Under the pieces are notes generated by a model, which saw only the letters and a list, made by a program, of their open reading frames with translations, did no database searches and was not told the DNA's origin. Below, one piece after another: positions 23,301 to 35,100 of a DNA stretch of 64,000 bases; the first letter of the stretch is position 1, and each line of letters starts with the position of its first letter. Source of the stretch: Ailanthus altissimus (Eukaryota > Streptophyta > Magnoliopsida > Sapindales > Simaroubaceae). The position numbers and the translations under genes were made by a program. Where the stretch lies: contig OX327695.1 of assembly GCA_946807835.1 (NCBI GenBank), positions 29,432,501 through 29,496,500 on the forward strand. Reading direction: 5' to 3'.

Positions 23301-25588
23301 AATTCTTTTATCTTTTATATGCAGGATGAGTGCTGTGTCTTATCTTGCTAGTTTTCTGTCCCGTGCAAAGTTTCTATCTCCCTCCTTCATTGTTAGCTTG
23401 TTAAAAAGGTATGAAAGCAGTTTAAGTTTAGTTATGGAAACCAATTAAATGAATTGTTATTGTGAAGCCTAACATGGTTAGCAAATGGGCATAAGTTTGG
23501 TATGATTTGGTGTTTAACAAAAATTTGAACCGAGCCAAATTGGTTGCTTTAGGAGATGTAGGAAACCAAAAGCAGACAAGATAGTACAACTGACCAAAAA
23601 AATCATTAGGTTTGGATCGCTATCTTAAAGAAAAGGAATAAATACTACTAGTTTTCTGCTATAAAATAAAATATCATATTTTAGTATATTACCCTATTAT
23701 CATATCTATGCATAGATTAACATTATATTTTTTTAGCATATTGTTACTTGTTAGTAGCATATAATGATTGATGGTTAGGTTTGTTTCATGTGGTACCAAA
23801 ACCAAGCTTCTGTGAACTGAAACTGAATTGGATAATGTGAAAATCTGAACAGTACCCAAACATGTTAATTCATACAGGTTTCTTGCATGGCCTTATATTA
23901 TATATTGAAAGAAGGGAAGGGATTTTTATTTTACATGTGCCAATTTTTTTTCTTTTTATTTATTTGATTTTGAAATTTCAGGTTGGTGGATTGGTGTTTG
24001 GTGTACTGCCAGTTGCAAGGTGGTAACATTAACCCAACAGCACATAGAATTTTTTATTCAGGATGCCAGGTAATTTGCTGGTTTCTAAAGTAATTCATGA
24101 AAAGAATCATTTGAATTTAGTATTCCATTTAAAAGAAAGAATGCTGCAGTGACCAACAGATTTCAAGCGTCTGTCTTTATGAATCTTGTGCTTTTCCAAT
24201 GACATCATATTGTTTCTGTCGGATTATCATGGGCAATTATGTTTTGATCTGCGGTAAAAATGTAGCTAATTTAAATCAATTCTTAAACCAAGTATTGATT
24301 GTTAATTAATTGATTGTTAATTCTGCGCCACAGGCCATTATGTATGTGCTATGCTTTCGTATGAGATCTATAATGGATATTCCTCGACTCAAATCTGAGC
24401 TTTTCCTTATGCCTCTAGAGACACTTTTGAAGCATGATTTGAACCCATTAAAGGTGAGCATTTTGTTTTGGGCTACAACCTATAAAATTAATATGAAATA
24501 TCTAGCATGTTATATGACAATCTTTTTTATATATACATATTTTCTTTCTCTTTATTATCGAAAGGATTTAGTTGTACTTTGAGAATTAAATTATTATGTC
24601 TTTTCTTTATATTCTTTTAATCACATTTTGGGGCCTGAAGCTCAGTCATCTGTTTTAAATAGGTATGCCTACCATCCGTTGTAACAGAATTTCTCAGACA
24701 ATCAAAAGCTGCTCGTATGTTCACTGTGTCCGAAGCCTTCATTTTTGATGACCTGCTGGAGTCTGAACTTTCTATGGCTTTTGGTGGGCTGGAAAGGCTG
24801 GACATGTTCTTTCCATTTGACCCTTGTTTGCTGAAGAAATGTGACAGGTTTACATCTGGAGTTTTGCTCTTCATTATTTTTAGCACAAACATCTCATACT
24901 TTGAATTCACATTTTACACGAACATAAGTATTCCATCTTCAGCTTTTCTGAAGGATTGTTCTGAAAACCAAAAGTTGAAATGTGGTACAGTGATAATTAC
25001 CACTGTGTCGAGGATTTCAGAGGCAACAGTTCAAATTGCTGTAGCCTATATGTTCAGTGAACTCATTTCTAATTTAGTGATTGAAGTGAACTTGGTTGGC
25101 TATGCTTTTGGTTTCCAGGACAGTCCCTTGAGCAAAAGATTGACATGGTTAGATAATGAATAATAAGTGCAACGTGATTGCAGGAAGTGCAAGTTTTTTT
25201 TAGTGAAAATCTACTAATGTTACCAAAATCTATTTGCTTAAGAAACTAATTTCTCTTTGAATTTCTATTTTGTCACTGAAGTTTCATTCGGCCAAACTTT
25301 GTCTACTGGTCAATGGTTAGAACTACTTATCATGGTGATGAAGAAGACAGCAGCGATGAAGATGTTGATGAGGAGGAAGGGGATCTTGTAATGGATGGTG
25401 GGATGGGAAGGAGTGTAGATGAGCAGGATCTTGATCTTGATCTTGACGAGTTTGATTACGCATTAAATAAAATGTCCATCACACCTAAAAATTCTTTCCT
25501 ATGTAGATTCGATGATCATCATCAATTACGGCCGCCAATGAAAATGCCTTCAAGAATTAGGCCGTCCATGAGTCCAGAGTCCTTGTGA
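20397..25588 (+). CDS. RRN3: RNA polymerase I transcription initiation factor RRN3 (TIF-IA)
   Basis: RRN3/TIF-IA binds RNA polymerase I and bridges it to the rDNA promoter factors, coupling rRNA synthesis to growth in the nucleolus. Fifteen coding exons join in frame: 20397-20510, 20638-20721, 20808-20879, 20973-21044, 21147-21386, 21997-22113, 22202-22315, 22634-22759, 22848-22916, 23109-23212, 23325-23408, 23982-24069, 24334-24453, 24663-24847, 25282-25588. They give 631 residues. Family blocks are IFGMSMWNYDPDVMDALKSL, SRVHAALKHIADLVPLAP, YAENMLKLESGAMGELV, LVDRLIDLDVEIGWDG, YASALDPENCGMRFATMLAD and MSAVSYLASFLSRAKFLS, consistent with its HEAT-repeat fold. An acidic stretch (about 549-585) with EEDSSDEDVDEEEGDL precedes the end SPESL. 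ATG 20397 sits in ACCATGG. The longest intron is 21387-21996. Confidence 0.96.
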
Positions 25589-25910
25589 TCCGGAAGTAAA
25601 TTCCTCTGGGAAGGATGGCAATGCTTATACTAACAAGAAAGATGACACTGATTTTTTCTGCAATTTGCAGATCCGATCTGCTCGGTTGGCAATTAGAATT
25701 TGGGGTGGTGAGAAATTAGTGGAGATTGTTAAATCGCAGGGTTGTGCTAATAGTTTTTGATATGGTATTGTATTTGTTGTCTTGCACACTGTTGTAAAAT
25801 TAAAGTTAAATCAAAGTGTTTATAATTATCATAACCAATATTGATTTTCGTCCTCCGTTCAACTGGAGCCCATCTGCCAGAAACTGTACGTGGATTGTAT
25901 AATAGGAGTG

Positions 25911-26090
25911 TTTTTTAAAGGAGTCTTAAATTATATAATTTTTTTATCTTAAACAACGTATTAAATAATAATTAGATGCTAAATTAGTAGTATAATGAAT
26001 AATTTTATATTATTTTATTATTTAATATTATTTGACATTTTAAATTAAGATACAAAATTTAATTAATCTTTTGAAAAATTTAACAATACT
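25911..26090. repeat. Imperfect inverted repeat, MITE-like
   Basis: The left arm (about 25911-25975: TTTTTAAAGGAGTCTTAAAT ... TTTATCTTAAAC ... ATTAAATAAT) is similar to the reverse complement of the right arm (about 26020-26088: ATTATTTAAT ... TTAAATTAAGATA ... ATCTTTTGAAAA). An AT-rich element under 200 bases with terminal inverted repeats fits a decayed MITE. A target-site duplication is not clear. Confidence 0.4.
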
Positions 26091-26357
26091 TTTGAAATAT
26101 GTTCGGGCAAAAGCTGTAAAATGCCTAGAGGATCCATTGTATTGTATTAGGCATGCTACAATTTTTCTCCTCTTTTTTTTTGGGTATATTTATAGTTAAT
26201 GTTTAATTATGTATACAAATTCAACACTTGAACCATTTAATTATACGGACCACGGTGATATAAAATTATGAAAATAACAAATAACGTGAACAAAAATTAA
26301 AACGAAATGAATACGAGGATGGAAGTTTAGGCAGTTCAACATCACGTCATTATTTTA

Positions 26358-26590
26358 TGACAAGTTAGAGATATGAATACTGCAATATAAATGTACTGCC
26401 AATTCTTCGCTAGACAGTTATCACAACTGTGTTTAACTATTAAACTGTTAAACATAAATATGTCCGACAAGTTAGAGATATGAATATACTGCAATATAAA
26501 TGTACTGCCACTGTTTTAGTAGATCGGTAACACAAATACGTTCGATTTAAATTTTTTAACTACTAAACAGTTAACACAAGTATGTCTAAT
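26358..26590. repeat. Two-copy tandem repeat, about 110-bp unit
   Basis: 'GACAAGTTAGAGATATGAAT' followed by 'CTGCAATATAAATGTACTGCC' occurs at about 26359 and again at about 26464. Downstream parts with 'CTATTAAACTGTTAA' and 'CTACTAAACAGTTAA' match too. Non-coding. Confidence 0.65.
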
Positions 26591-27737
26591 CTAAGGTTTT
26601 TAAGTGATCGTTTAATTTGAATTTTTTAAAATAAAGTTTTTAAAATAAAATTATTTATCATTTTATTGTCAACTAAAAAAAATTATTTTAAAATATTAAA
26701 TCGTTTAATTATACATCATTAAAAATATTATTTTTATTAAATTATCAAAAAGACACTTAATAAAACTTATATCCAAATTCTAAATAATTCAATATTTTTT
26801 CAAATTCAATTTTTTAAAACATAATAATCAAATCAAATAAAATTAATACACAGTAATCAACGAATCAATATAAATTATTATATTTGGTACAAAAATTTAA
26901 AATAAAATAATATTTTTTATTTAAAAATAATTAATTAACAAAAAACTTTGGTAAATTATTATATAAAATTATGATTATAAAGCTATAAAGATGTGACAAT
27001 TTTTAACAAAAATATTAAAAATATGAGTAGAATATAATTTATTTTTATTAAGAGTACGCTATAAAAAAAATTATTAAAGTATATATGACATTACATAGAT
27101 ATTATAAAAAAATGTTAAAAAAATTTACTTTTAAAAATTTAAAATTTAAAATTTTTACAAGAAGTAAAAATAACTTTTTTAATCTATAAAAACTCTTATT
27201 TAATTATAACAAAATATCATAAATATATTTAAAAATTATTTTTAACATTAAAAAAATTATTTTGACCAATAAAAAATTCAACCAAACAAATACTATATGT
27301 CAATGTTGTCTGTGTCTCAACTGTTTGCGTTCGCAATGTAACAACGATGATTTAACTTAAAAATTATTCCTTAAGCCTAGACAACTAAAATCGAGTCAGG
27401 TAATAAACATGACTGAGCCAAACACCGGGATAGTTTCTTAAGAGAAAAAAAAGAAGGAAAAATTGCGAGTTTGACTATGTTAATGACCAAAACAAAACAA
27501 AACAAAACAAAAGCTAATGCTGTAACAACTCGTAGCCCACGCGAAAAGTAAACGTGCTTTTTACTTTCTACCTAAGTTTCCAGCTTTAGTTTTTTTTTTT
27601 ATGCACCACTCTAGGCTCCACCTCATTTAACTCCGGATTGGAATGCCATCTGCTTCTTCTTCTACTATAACTTCTGGTGAGCTAACTGCAAGCTCCAACA
27701 AACCATAAAATTACATAGCTCGTGTCCATTCAAACTC

Positions 27738-30700
27738 TTATTTCCAGATATTTGGTAAGCCTTGTGGATTGTTGTTACTGGCCCCTCCGGTGCTGTGGTT
27801 AAAAGGGCTTCCAGGGCAACCACCAGATGATTCACTCAGGTTCCCACGTGAGGGCGGGCTTCCAACTGCTGATGCTCCTGGGATTAGCTTTTGCAGTGTA
27901 GACAAAGGTTCTGCTTGGATCACCCCCTTCGATTCCTTCCACCCTTCAGCCAAAAAGCTACCAATGATAACCTGTCAATTGTAGTAGAACCAGGTCACTG
28001 TCTCAGATGATACCATGGGAAACTTCTTACTTGTTGAGCAGAGTGTGTAGCAAACAGGATATGCGTGAAAATCACACTTCTCAAATCTTAGGCAGTGAGG
28101 GATGCATGTGGATTAATATAAAGTAAAAAAGAAAAACAAAAAACCTGAACTGGAGAGGCTGCAGTTAGGAGCCCAGCCACACCGCCACCCAGGACCCGAC
28201 CATCTGGCCCAGCCAGTGACACACTTAAACCACCTGTTCTGCTTCGCTGACCATCACTTTCAGAGAGGAGAATCGAACCAGAAAGAGACAAGATCTCAAA
28301 CCGTCCCTGCACAATCAAGAAAAGTGAATTTGAATGGTTACATGAGATGCAAAAAATACCATGTTTTGTGTCTGATTTCTGTTACACTCGTATACTCACA
28401 ATCTCTGCCACCTTTCTGGACTGGAACTTAAATCACCAGGTTACAAGCAAAATGCCACAGCTTTTCAGGATTATTTCATTCCAGTTGCAATAAATCTTTA
28501 TTTTAATTTTACATCCAGATAAACCATTTAAGGCCAATAGGATAATGCTGTCCAGAGCTCATATAAATTTTGAACAAGAAGCAATCATCTACTAATCATT
28601 TTCACAGGATACATGCGACAAGGATGCAATTGATTAATTATTAAAATGAAACATAGATAAAGATTTGTTTCATTTGCAATGAGGCATCCACATTTTGGTA
28701 ACTTTTGAATAGATATACTCTATGATCAATTGTTATCGCTTATCAGAATGGTGTCGAGTCATACTCATGAATACAAAACATGTCATCGTGTAATATGCCA
28801 ATCAAGTGTCTTTCTATTATATTTCTTTGCCTAGCAGACACATTGCCTGTTCACTTAGACCACCTAAACTGTAAAGCTTCTAACTAATTGCACATGGATG
28901 ATCCTAATTAGTAAATTATATTAATACCTCTTCAAATGTTTGCTAGGGAATCCTGTTGTGTTAATTCCCAAATCCTTTTCATATCCCAGCATAAGTTCCT
29001 TGAATTGCTCATACACAATCACAATAAATGCTAAAGCATTTTCAGCCTTGCTATCAATAATTATCAGAAAACTGGGTAGAGGAATATTAATTAAATCCTT
29101 GATTACTACAGCAAGCAATTATCTATGTCCAGGACCTATATTGTATCAATAACAGATATGTCCCAACATATTCTAACGAGAGAGACTTTTTTCTCAGCAA
29201 GGAATTATCCATATAGTAAGTTCTTGGCAAATTACACTGTTCATTAAATGAGGTCATATTGGTTAAATCTAAAATCTTCTACAAGATTAGCAATATATTA
29301 AGTTATCAAGGTACTTCTTGCTCATATAAAATCTTTTTCATTTTCTTCTTCCTTTTCTCAATATTTTTTCCCCTCTAAATTGACAAGTTCTGGACATAAG
29401 TCCTTACTTCACTCCATCCCGCCAAGTGGCAATGCAAATAAATACAAACTAATAGCAATTATAGTTTAAACAAACCTCATAGGTTACTGTTCCACCAGAT
29501 GTCATAGCTTGACGAAGTGTTACATTGGATATAGCACCATTTGCTGACAAAATGCAGACAGCTCTTGGACCATTTTGAGAAAATGACATTATTTTTGCCA
29601 ATACATCCTGAGAAGCACAAATTGGAAGAAATAAATACAACGTTCCTGGAAAAATAAAAGAATGAAGACCCAGCATTTAAATTGTAAAACATTAAATAAA
29701 CATTAAAATGAAAAGATGAATGTGAGTTAAACATAAGGCAGAGATGGCAACTTATTCTTCAGCTAAATTGATTAATATATTTAAGCAAACAAATGTAGTT
29801 AATTTACAATCTGAAAACTACTTTCATTATTCATTTTCTTTTTCAAAATTATTGTAGTGTGGGACACATACACAATTACATTATCGAGTAGAATTAATTT
29901 AAACATAAAAATTGCCAAAGAAAACAATTAATTTAACTGTACTGCTAACTGCCTCAAGCATAATAAGCATGTTAGAATTCTGCTCAAGCAACATTTACTG
30001 TCAACCACATTCTGCGACCCAAAGAAACTTTCATTATACATAAATTACAATGTAAAATGTTCATGGGCACAAGAAAATTTTCACTTAAGAATTATGGATG
30101 AGATATGTCCAGTATTTAAGAGATAAGCAAGTGGGAAACTGAAAACAAAAAAAGTACCTCTCCAGCTTGCACGGTGATAACATGAGGTGTAAATCCAACC
30201 CCTGTTGATCCTGCTATTTAAAAAGGACATAACGGTTAACAGAAATCCCACATTTGAGCCTGTGTATTTTTAAGTGCGCAGATTAATAATCTAAATAAAC
30301 AAAAGCACCACTAATTAGTAGTTAATTGGTCCTTAATTACCAAGCAAAATAAATTAAACTAAAAACAAAAATAAAAAGCTGTAAATTTTAGAAATTCTAC
30401 CTGAATCATTAAACTATTAAAGAGAAATAAAGAAAAAGAAAAAAGAAAGAAACAGTTTTTGGTGCCCATGTGAAGCAGAAAATAAAAAAGAAATCAGCAA
30501 TGGAGCAGTGAAAGCAAAAGGAGGGCATATACGTAAATGTAGTGAAGAGAAAGACGCTGCAGTCCGACACAAATAAACAATTAAACAATAAACAGCCTTA
30601 AACAATAATTAATTAATTTTAATTTATTAAAAAAAGACGAGCAATAGATAAATAAACAAAGGGTATTTAGTGTTTATAATTTAGTATTAGTATATATAAT

Positions 30701-31167
30701 GAAGTACCAAAACCAGCAGAGTGTTGCTTGCGAGTAGTAGAACCAGGAGGCCTTCCCCTAGCTTTCTTGTAAGAATTCGACGACGGAGAACCCACCGCCA
30801 CCGCAGATGGCGGAGGAGGAGATGACAAGTTAATGCCGAGAGCACTACCATTACTACCACCACTACCATCGGGACCGTACTTCCTCGGCCGACCGCGCTT
30901 CCGCTTGACGGGCTCCACCAGGCCGCTTAGGCTAACGCTAACACTGTTAGCTTGGTGATGTTCTTGTAATTGTTCGTGATGATGATGTTGTTGAAACAAT
31001 GAGACGTCTGGTTGATGATGATGATGATGATACGTCTCTGTTGTTGCTGGTTGCGGTGGCTGCGGCGTCGGCATAACTGGCTTGTAAACGGCGCCGCCGC
31101 CGTCGGGATTGAACGCTAACCGCATGTTCACGATGTTCATGTTCTCTGCTTCTTCTCTGTCTGACAT
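27738..31167 (-). CDS. AT-hook motif nuclear-localized protein (AHL, two AT-hooks plus PPC domain)
   Basis: AHL proteins bind the minor groove of AT-rich DNA, act at nuclear matrix attachment regions and regulate transcription as PPC-domain oligomers. Five exons: 31167-30708, 30213-30158, 29607-29476, 28306-28145, 27971-27738, giving 347 residues. The first AT-hook RKRGRPRKYGPDG is at about residues 89-101 and the second KKARGRPPGS at about 134-143. The PPC domain runs from about 158 (GVGFTPHVITVQAGEDV) to 275, with SQNGPRAVCILSANGAISNV, GRFEILSLSGS and VAGLLTAASPVQV. The tail is Ser/Gly/Asn-rich and ends NNPQGLPNIWK. His-rich and Pro/Gln-rich runs precede the first hook. Two hooks indicate a type II AHL. 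The exact orthologue number is not assignable by eye. A leader intron with clear splice sites is probable at 31205-31306. Confidence 0.95.
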
Positions 31168-32189
31168 TTATTTCTTCTAATTTTTCTACTTAGAAACCCT
31201 AATTCTGCAAATTTAAGTTCATTTTTTAGGGCAAAAAAAATCGAAAATTGAAGGAAATTAGAAATATGATAATAGTGAAAATTATTGAAAAATTTGAAGT
31301 ACTTACCGGAATTAATATATGAAGAAGAAATTAGGGTTTGTCGACGAAGACGATGGCGGCTTCGAAAATACGTGATTTTTTCAGAGAATTTCGCTATTTT
31401 TTAATTTGTTTTTTAATTAAATTTTTTTCCCTTTTTATTTTAAGTTTTTTGGTATTTTTTCAATTTCGGAAGCATTTTATTTAAAAAAGCAAGACCCAAT
31501 ATGGTAAATTATTGTTATAGCCACGCGCTCTGTGGTCCGCACTCCACTGTCTATTGTCAATTCTCACAATTGTAAATACTGAATTTACTTATATGCCCTT
31601 AATTGACTTTCTTGTAAAGATTAATGATTTTGAAACTAATAAAATCTCGTTAAAAAAGATATTTACTAATTTTCCCAAAATAAAAAAGATTTCTGATAAG
31701 TTTTTTAAAAAAACCCCTTAAAACTTACCCAAAAATATTTTAAAGAAATTTTACTAAAATACAGGATTAACCAAAATTTTTGAATCATCATTAATTTCTT
31801 TCCATATGCAGGTAAAGAATACCAATTAACAACTTGTAAATTCAGAATTCTTTATGTAACTAACATGCAAAATTTGTATTATAATCGATGACTAATGATT
31901 ACTATTTATCAAATAGTTATTATTTTTTATTAATACAATATCAATTTAGTTGAGATATAAACTTTATATTTCGATTATATAAACATTATATTGCTCTTTT
32001 AATAAATTAAAGTTGTTAAAAGCAGAATTATAAAACTGCAAATTGGAAGTAAAGTGAATGTTCAAATCCATACATTTATATTTAAACATATAGGATCATC
32101 ATCATCTGCTGCAACAGAGGTTCTGATTGTTATATGTACAAAACAGGTAACTAATTGTATCAACAATTCAGCAGGAGTATAATCAATCA
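31168..32189. promoter_or_regulatory. AHL leader/promoter and intergenic gap to CW-MORC copy A
   Basis: A leader intron (donor CCG/GTAAGT at 31306, acceptor TTGCAG ending at 31205) belongs to the AHL gene. A TTAGGGTTT motif at 31331-31339 (AAACCCTAA in the AHL direction) lies in the upstream leader exon, and AAACCCTAA on the plus strand is at 31194-31202. The segment 31380-32010 is AT-rich with no gene. From about 32010 the sequence is homologous to 43140 onward, the 3' flank shared by the two CW-MORC copies. Confidence 0.5.
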
Positions 32190-35100
32190 CTAGACCTTCT
32201 TACTGGCCCTTGGAAGACCCCTTCTGATCCTCTTCAAGGCACGACCAACATTCTCCTCTATCTGGCTTGACCCGAAATCATCGTTACTGGTGTCTGCAAG
32301 TTAAAAACACACAGCAGATTATGGTGCAAGTTTGGAATTTTGTTTAAACAATCTAGCATTATAATGCAAGAGAACCATATAATCCATCACTTTACCTTCC
32401 AATTTGATGGTGGCACCACCTTTGAACTGAACAGGTTTCTCTTTGATATTGTATCCAGTCCGTTTTGCAGAGACTGTAACCACTCCCATGTCGGCCTTTT
32501 GCTCAGGAATTTCACATAATCCCTCAAAAGGCTTCATATAACAAAACCTATCATGATCAGAAATCAAACAATAATCCTTAATGCATTTTAGTATCATCAT
32601 AATAAATCAAACAATAACCCATAGATATTGGAAGAAGTAAAAATATTTTGATTTCTATTAAATATTGAATTCAAGACTTAAGAGGCATGCATTCCTTCGA
32701 GTGTGCATGCACTAATTGTTTATTTGATCATATTGCATTTAATTAGTAATAATGTTAATGCAAAGCATGTATAAGCAGAGAGCATGGTGCAGAATGAGAT
32801 GACCGACATAATGCTCAATAAACTGACATAAACATGAATACCACTCCACTGGTAAGCTCGTGCTGTCGAAACCGGGATTCAACATCCTCCATTTCCTACA
32901 CTTATTACACTGCACCCATTCTTGATCAGGTTTGCATAGGGTGCCATCCTTAACCTAGAGGAAAAAAAAAACTGTACTTGGTCAACTAAAGGTTTGAGCA
33001 AAACAAGGATATTTGCTGCAGAAGAATCCTTCATGGCAGATTTGTTAAACAGAAAATTAGGTAATTAAAAGTCCGAGAGTAAATAAATATATTGAAGTTC
33101 ATAAGCATTTAAATATATTTTACAATTAAAACTAAATGACTTGATCAGAGGAAATGGAAGAAACCAAACAAATTTTCTTTTCATCAGAGTAAGATTTAGC
33201 ATCCAAAAACCAATATTTGAAATACTATGTTGGTAATAGATGTTAATGACTTATTTCTCTTCTGTTAATCGACAAGTATTTAGCTAATTCAGAAAGTTAA
33301 ATATTTGCTTGTTTAAATGTTCCCTTTAAAATGATGATATATGTTTGGATTGAAGCACATCATTGGATCCCAGAGAAGGGTTAACTTCAATAATAAAGTC
33401 AAACTAGCTTGGTAGGAAAGGTGACGAATTAAAAGTGGTGATTAATTCACCTTTAATAAATGGAGGTTTTTCTGTTTTTTTTGCTCTATTGATGTTTTCT
33501 GAGGTAAATAGTTACCACCAGTTGGCTTGACTGTCTCAGTCAACTGCACATATAGGTTTTGTTTTGATAAAATAATTATGTCCAGAAAAGAAACACATGA
33601 AATGCAAAACTGGAAATTAACAAAACAAAATAACGAAAACAAAACATCCAAAGTGATTAGTGAAACAAAGTACACTACCAACTTCAGCGAATCAAAATTA
33701 TTGTCCCAATATTCATCTGCTATTTTCCCCAGCCACTCCTCCAGTCGAGCATATGGTTCACAATCCAGGAAACCCTGCTTATTGTTGTGCACCCAAACAC
33801 GACCTTTCCCGTCATCCTGTTCAAGAAGTGAGAAAAAGCTTTCAATTGCAGTAAACAGATTCACAAAAAGTACAAATTAGAAGTTTTGCTATGTTTCCAG
33901 AGAATAAAGAAACAAAAGCAAACCGTGGGCAAACAAGAGATGTACACCCAATGCAGCCTACTTAAGAAACTATCAGAACACCATGTTGTTTCTATCTGAA
34001 ACAGATATCTCTAGACAAACATAACAGACAATAGGACCAACCTCCATCATAGCCAGTAACATATATAAGACTAGATCTTTAAAATAAAATAACATAAGTA
34101 ATAAAATGCACGGATAAAAGTTTAGAGGAGATTGCCAACCATTAATTCAGTAACATCTATGACACCAATCACACCTCGACCTGTATCTCCATTATGAATC
34201 ATGCCGCCAACTCTTTTGTAAGCCTAAAAAAGGAATGTTTAAGAAGAAAGGTTAACATTAAAAAGCAGAAATGTATCTCAAGTAAAGATAAGATTTAAGG
34301 TAGCTCAATTGCAAGAAGAAGCTCCCGCAGCAGTTCTTGGCACTTGAGATTGAAAAACAAGACTTATTGCAATAGTCTAAGAAATGAGAAACTAAACAAA
34401 CTAGTCATCATAAATGGAAATTTCCTGAGAAAGAATGTTTTCAGAAGAAAACACATAAACAACCATAATAGGACCAAAGAGAATTTAGAGAAAAAAAGGA
34501 AAAACTTTGAAGCCAAATGGTATTAGGTGGTGACAGACATTGAACGGTAATATCACATCATGAATTGAAAACTCACCTCAATTAAGCGACCATGCCAATA
34601 TAAAAATATTCCACAATTCATCTGCTCCCACTCCAATTGACAGCGACCCAGAGTTAAATGAACAGTTTTTCCCATTATAGTACCAGTTTCCATGCAAGTC
34701 TTATTCAGAGATTTTGCCAATGGTCGACTTCTAACCTAATAAAAGTTGTGAAGTTCAAGAATATAATGAATTAGACAAGCAGATAAGAAAATCAAATTAA
34801 ATAAAAAATAAAAAAGCACAAAAGAATCTAGATGGCATGGCATTACCAGTGAACCTTGAATGTATATCCTCATTCGTGGAACTAAGAAGATGACTTCTAA
34901 ATAAGATCGAAGTGAATAGTCTAATGGCACCTAAGAACAAAGAAGAGAACATAAGCCGGAAATAAATCTTTAAGACATTAAAATTAGAAAGAAGAGGATG
35001 CCCACCTTTTGACTAATCTGACCAGGACGAGATCTAATCCTCCTGGAACGGATGAGTATGTCACCTTGGTAAAAAGAGCTACCACCATTCAATCCATTAT

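Larger units (their letters stand above)
25589..27737. other. AT-rich spacer between RRN3 and the AHL gene
   Basis: It begins with the RRN3 3' untranslated region to about 25850 and ends with the AHL 3' untranslated region. Between them are an imperfect inverted repeat (25911-26090), a short tandem repeat (26358-26590) and long A/T tracts. The pentamer run (AAAAC)n is at about 27489-27512. No gene. Confidence 0.5.
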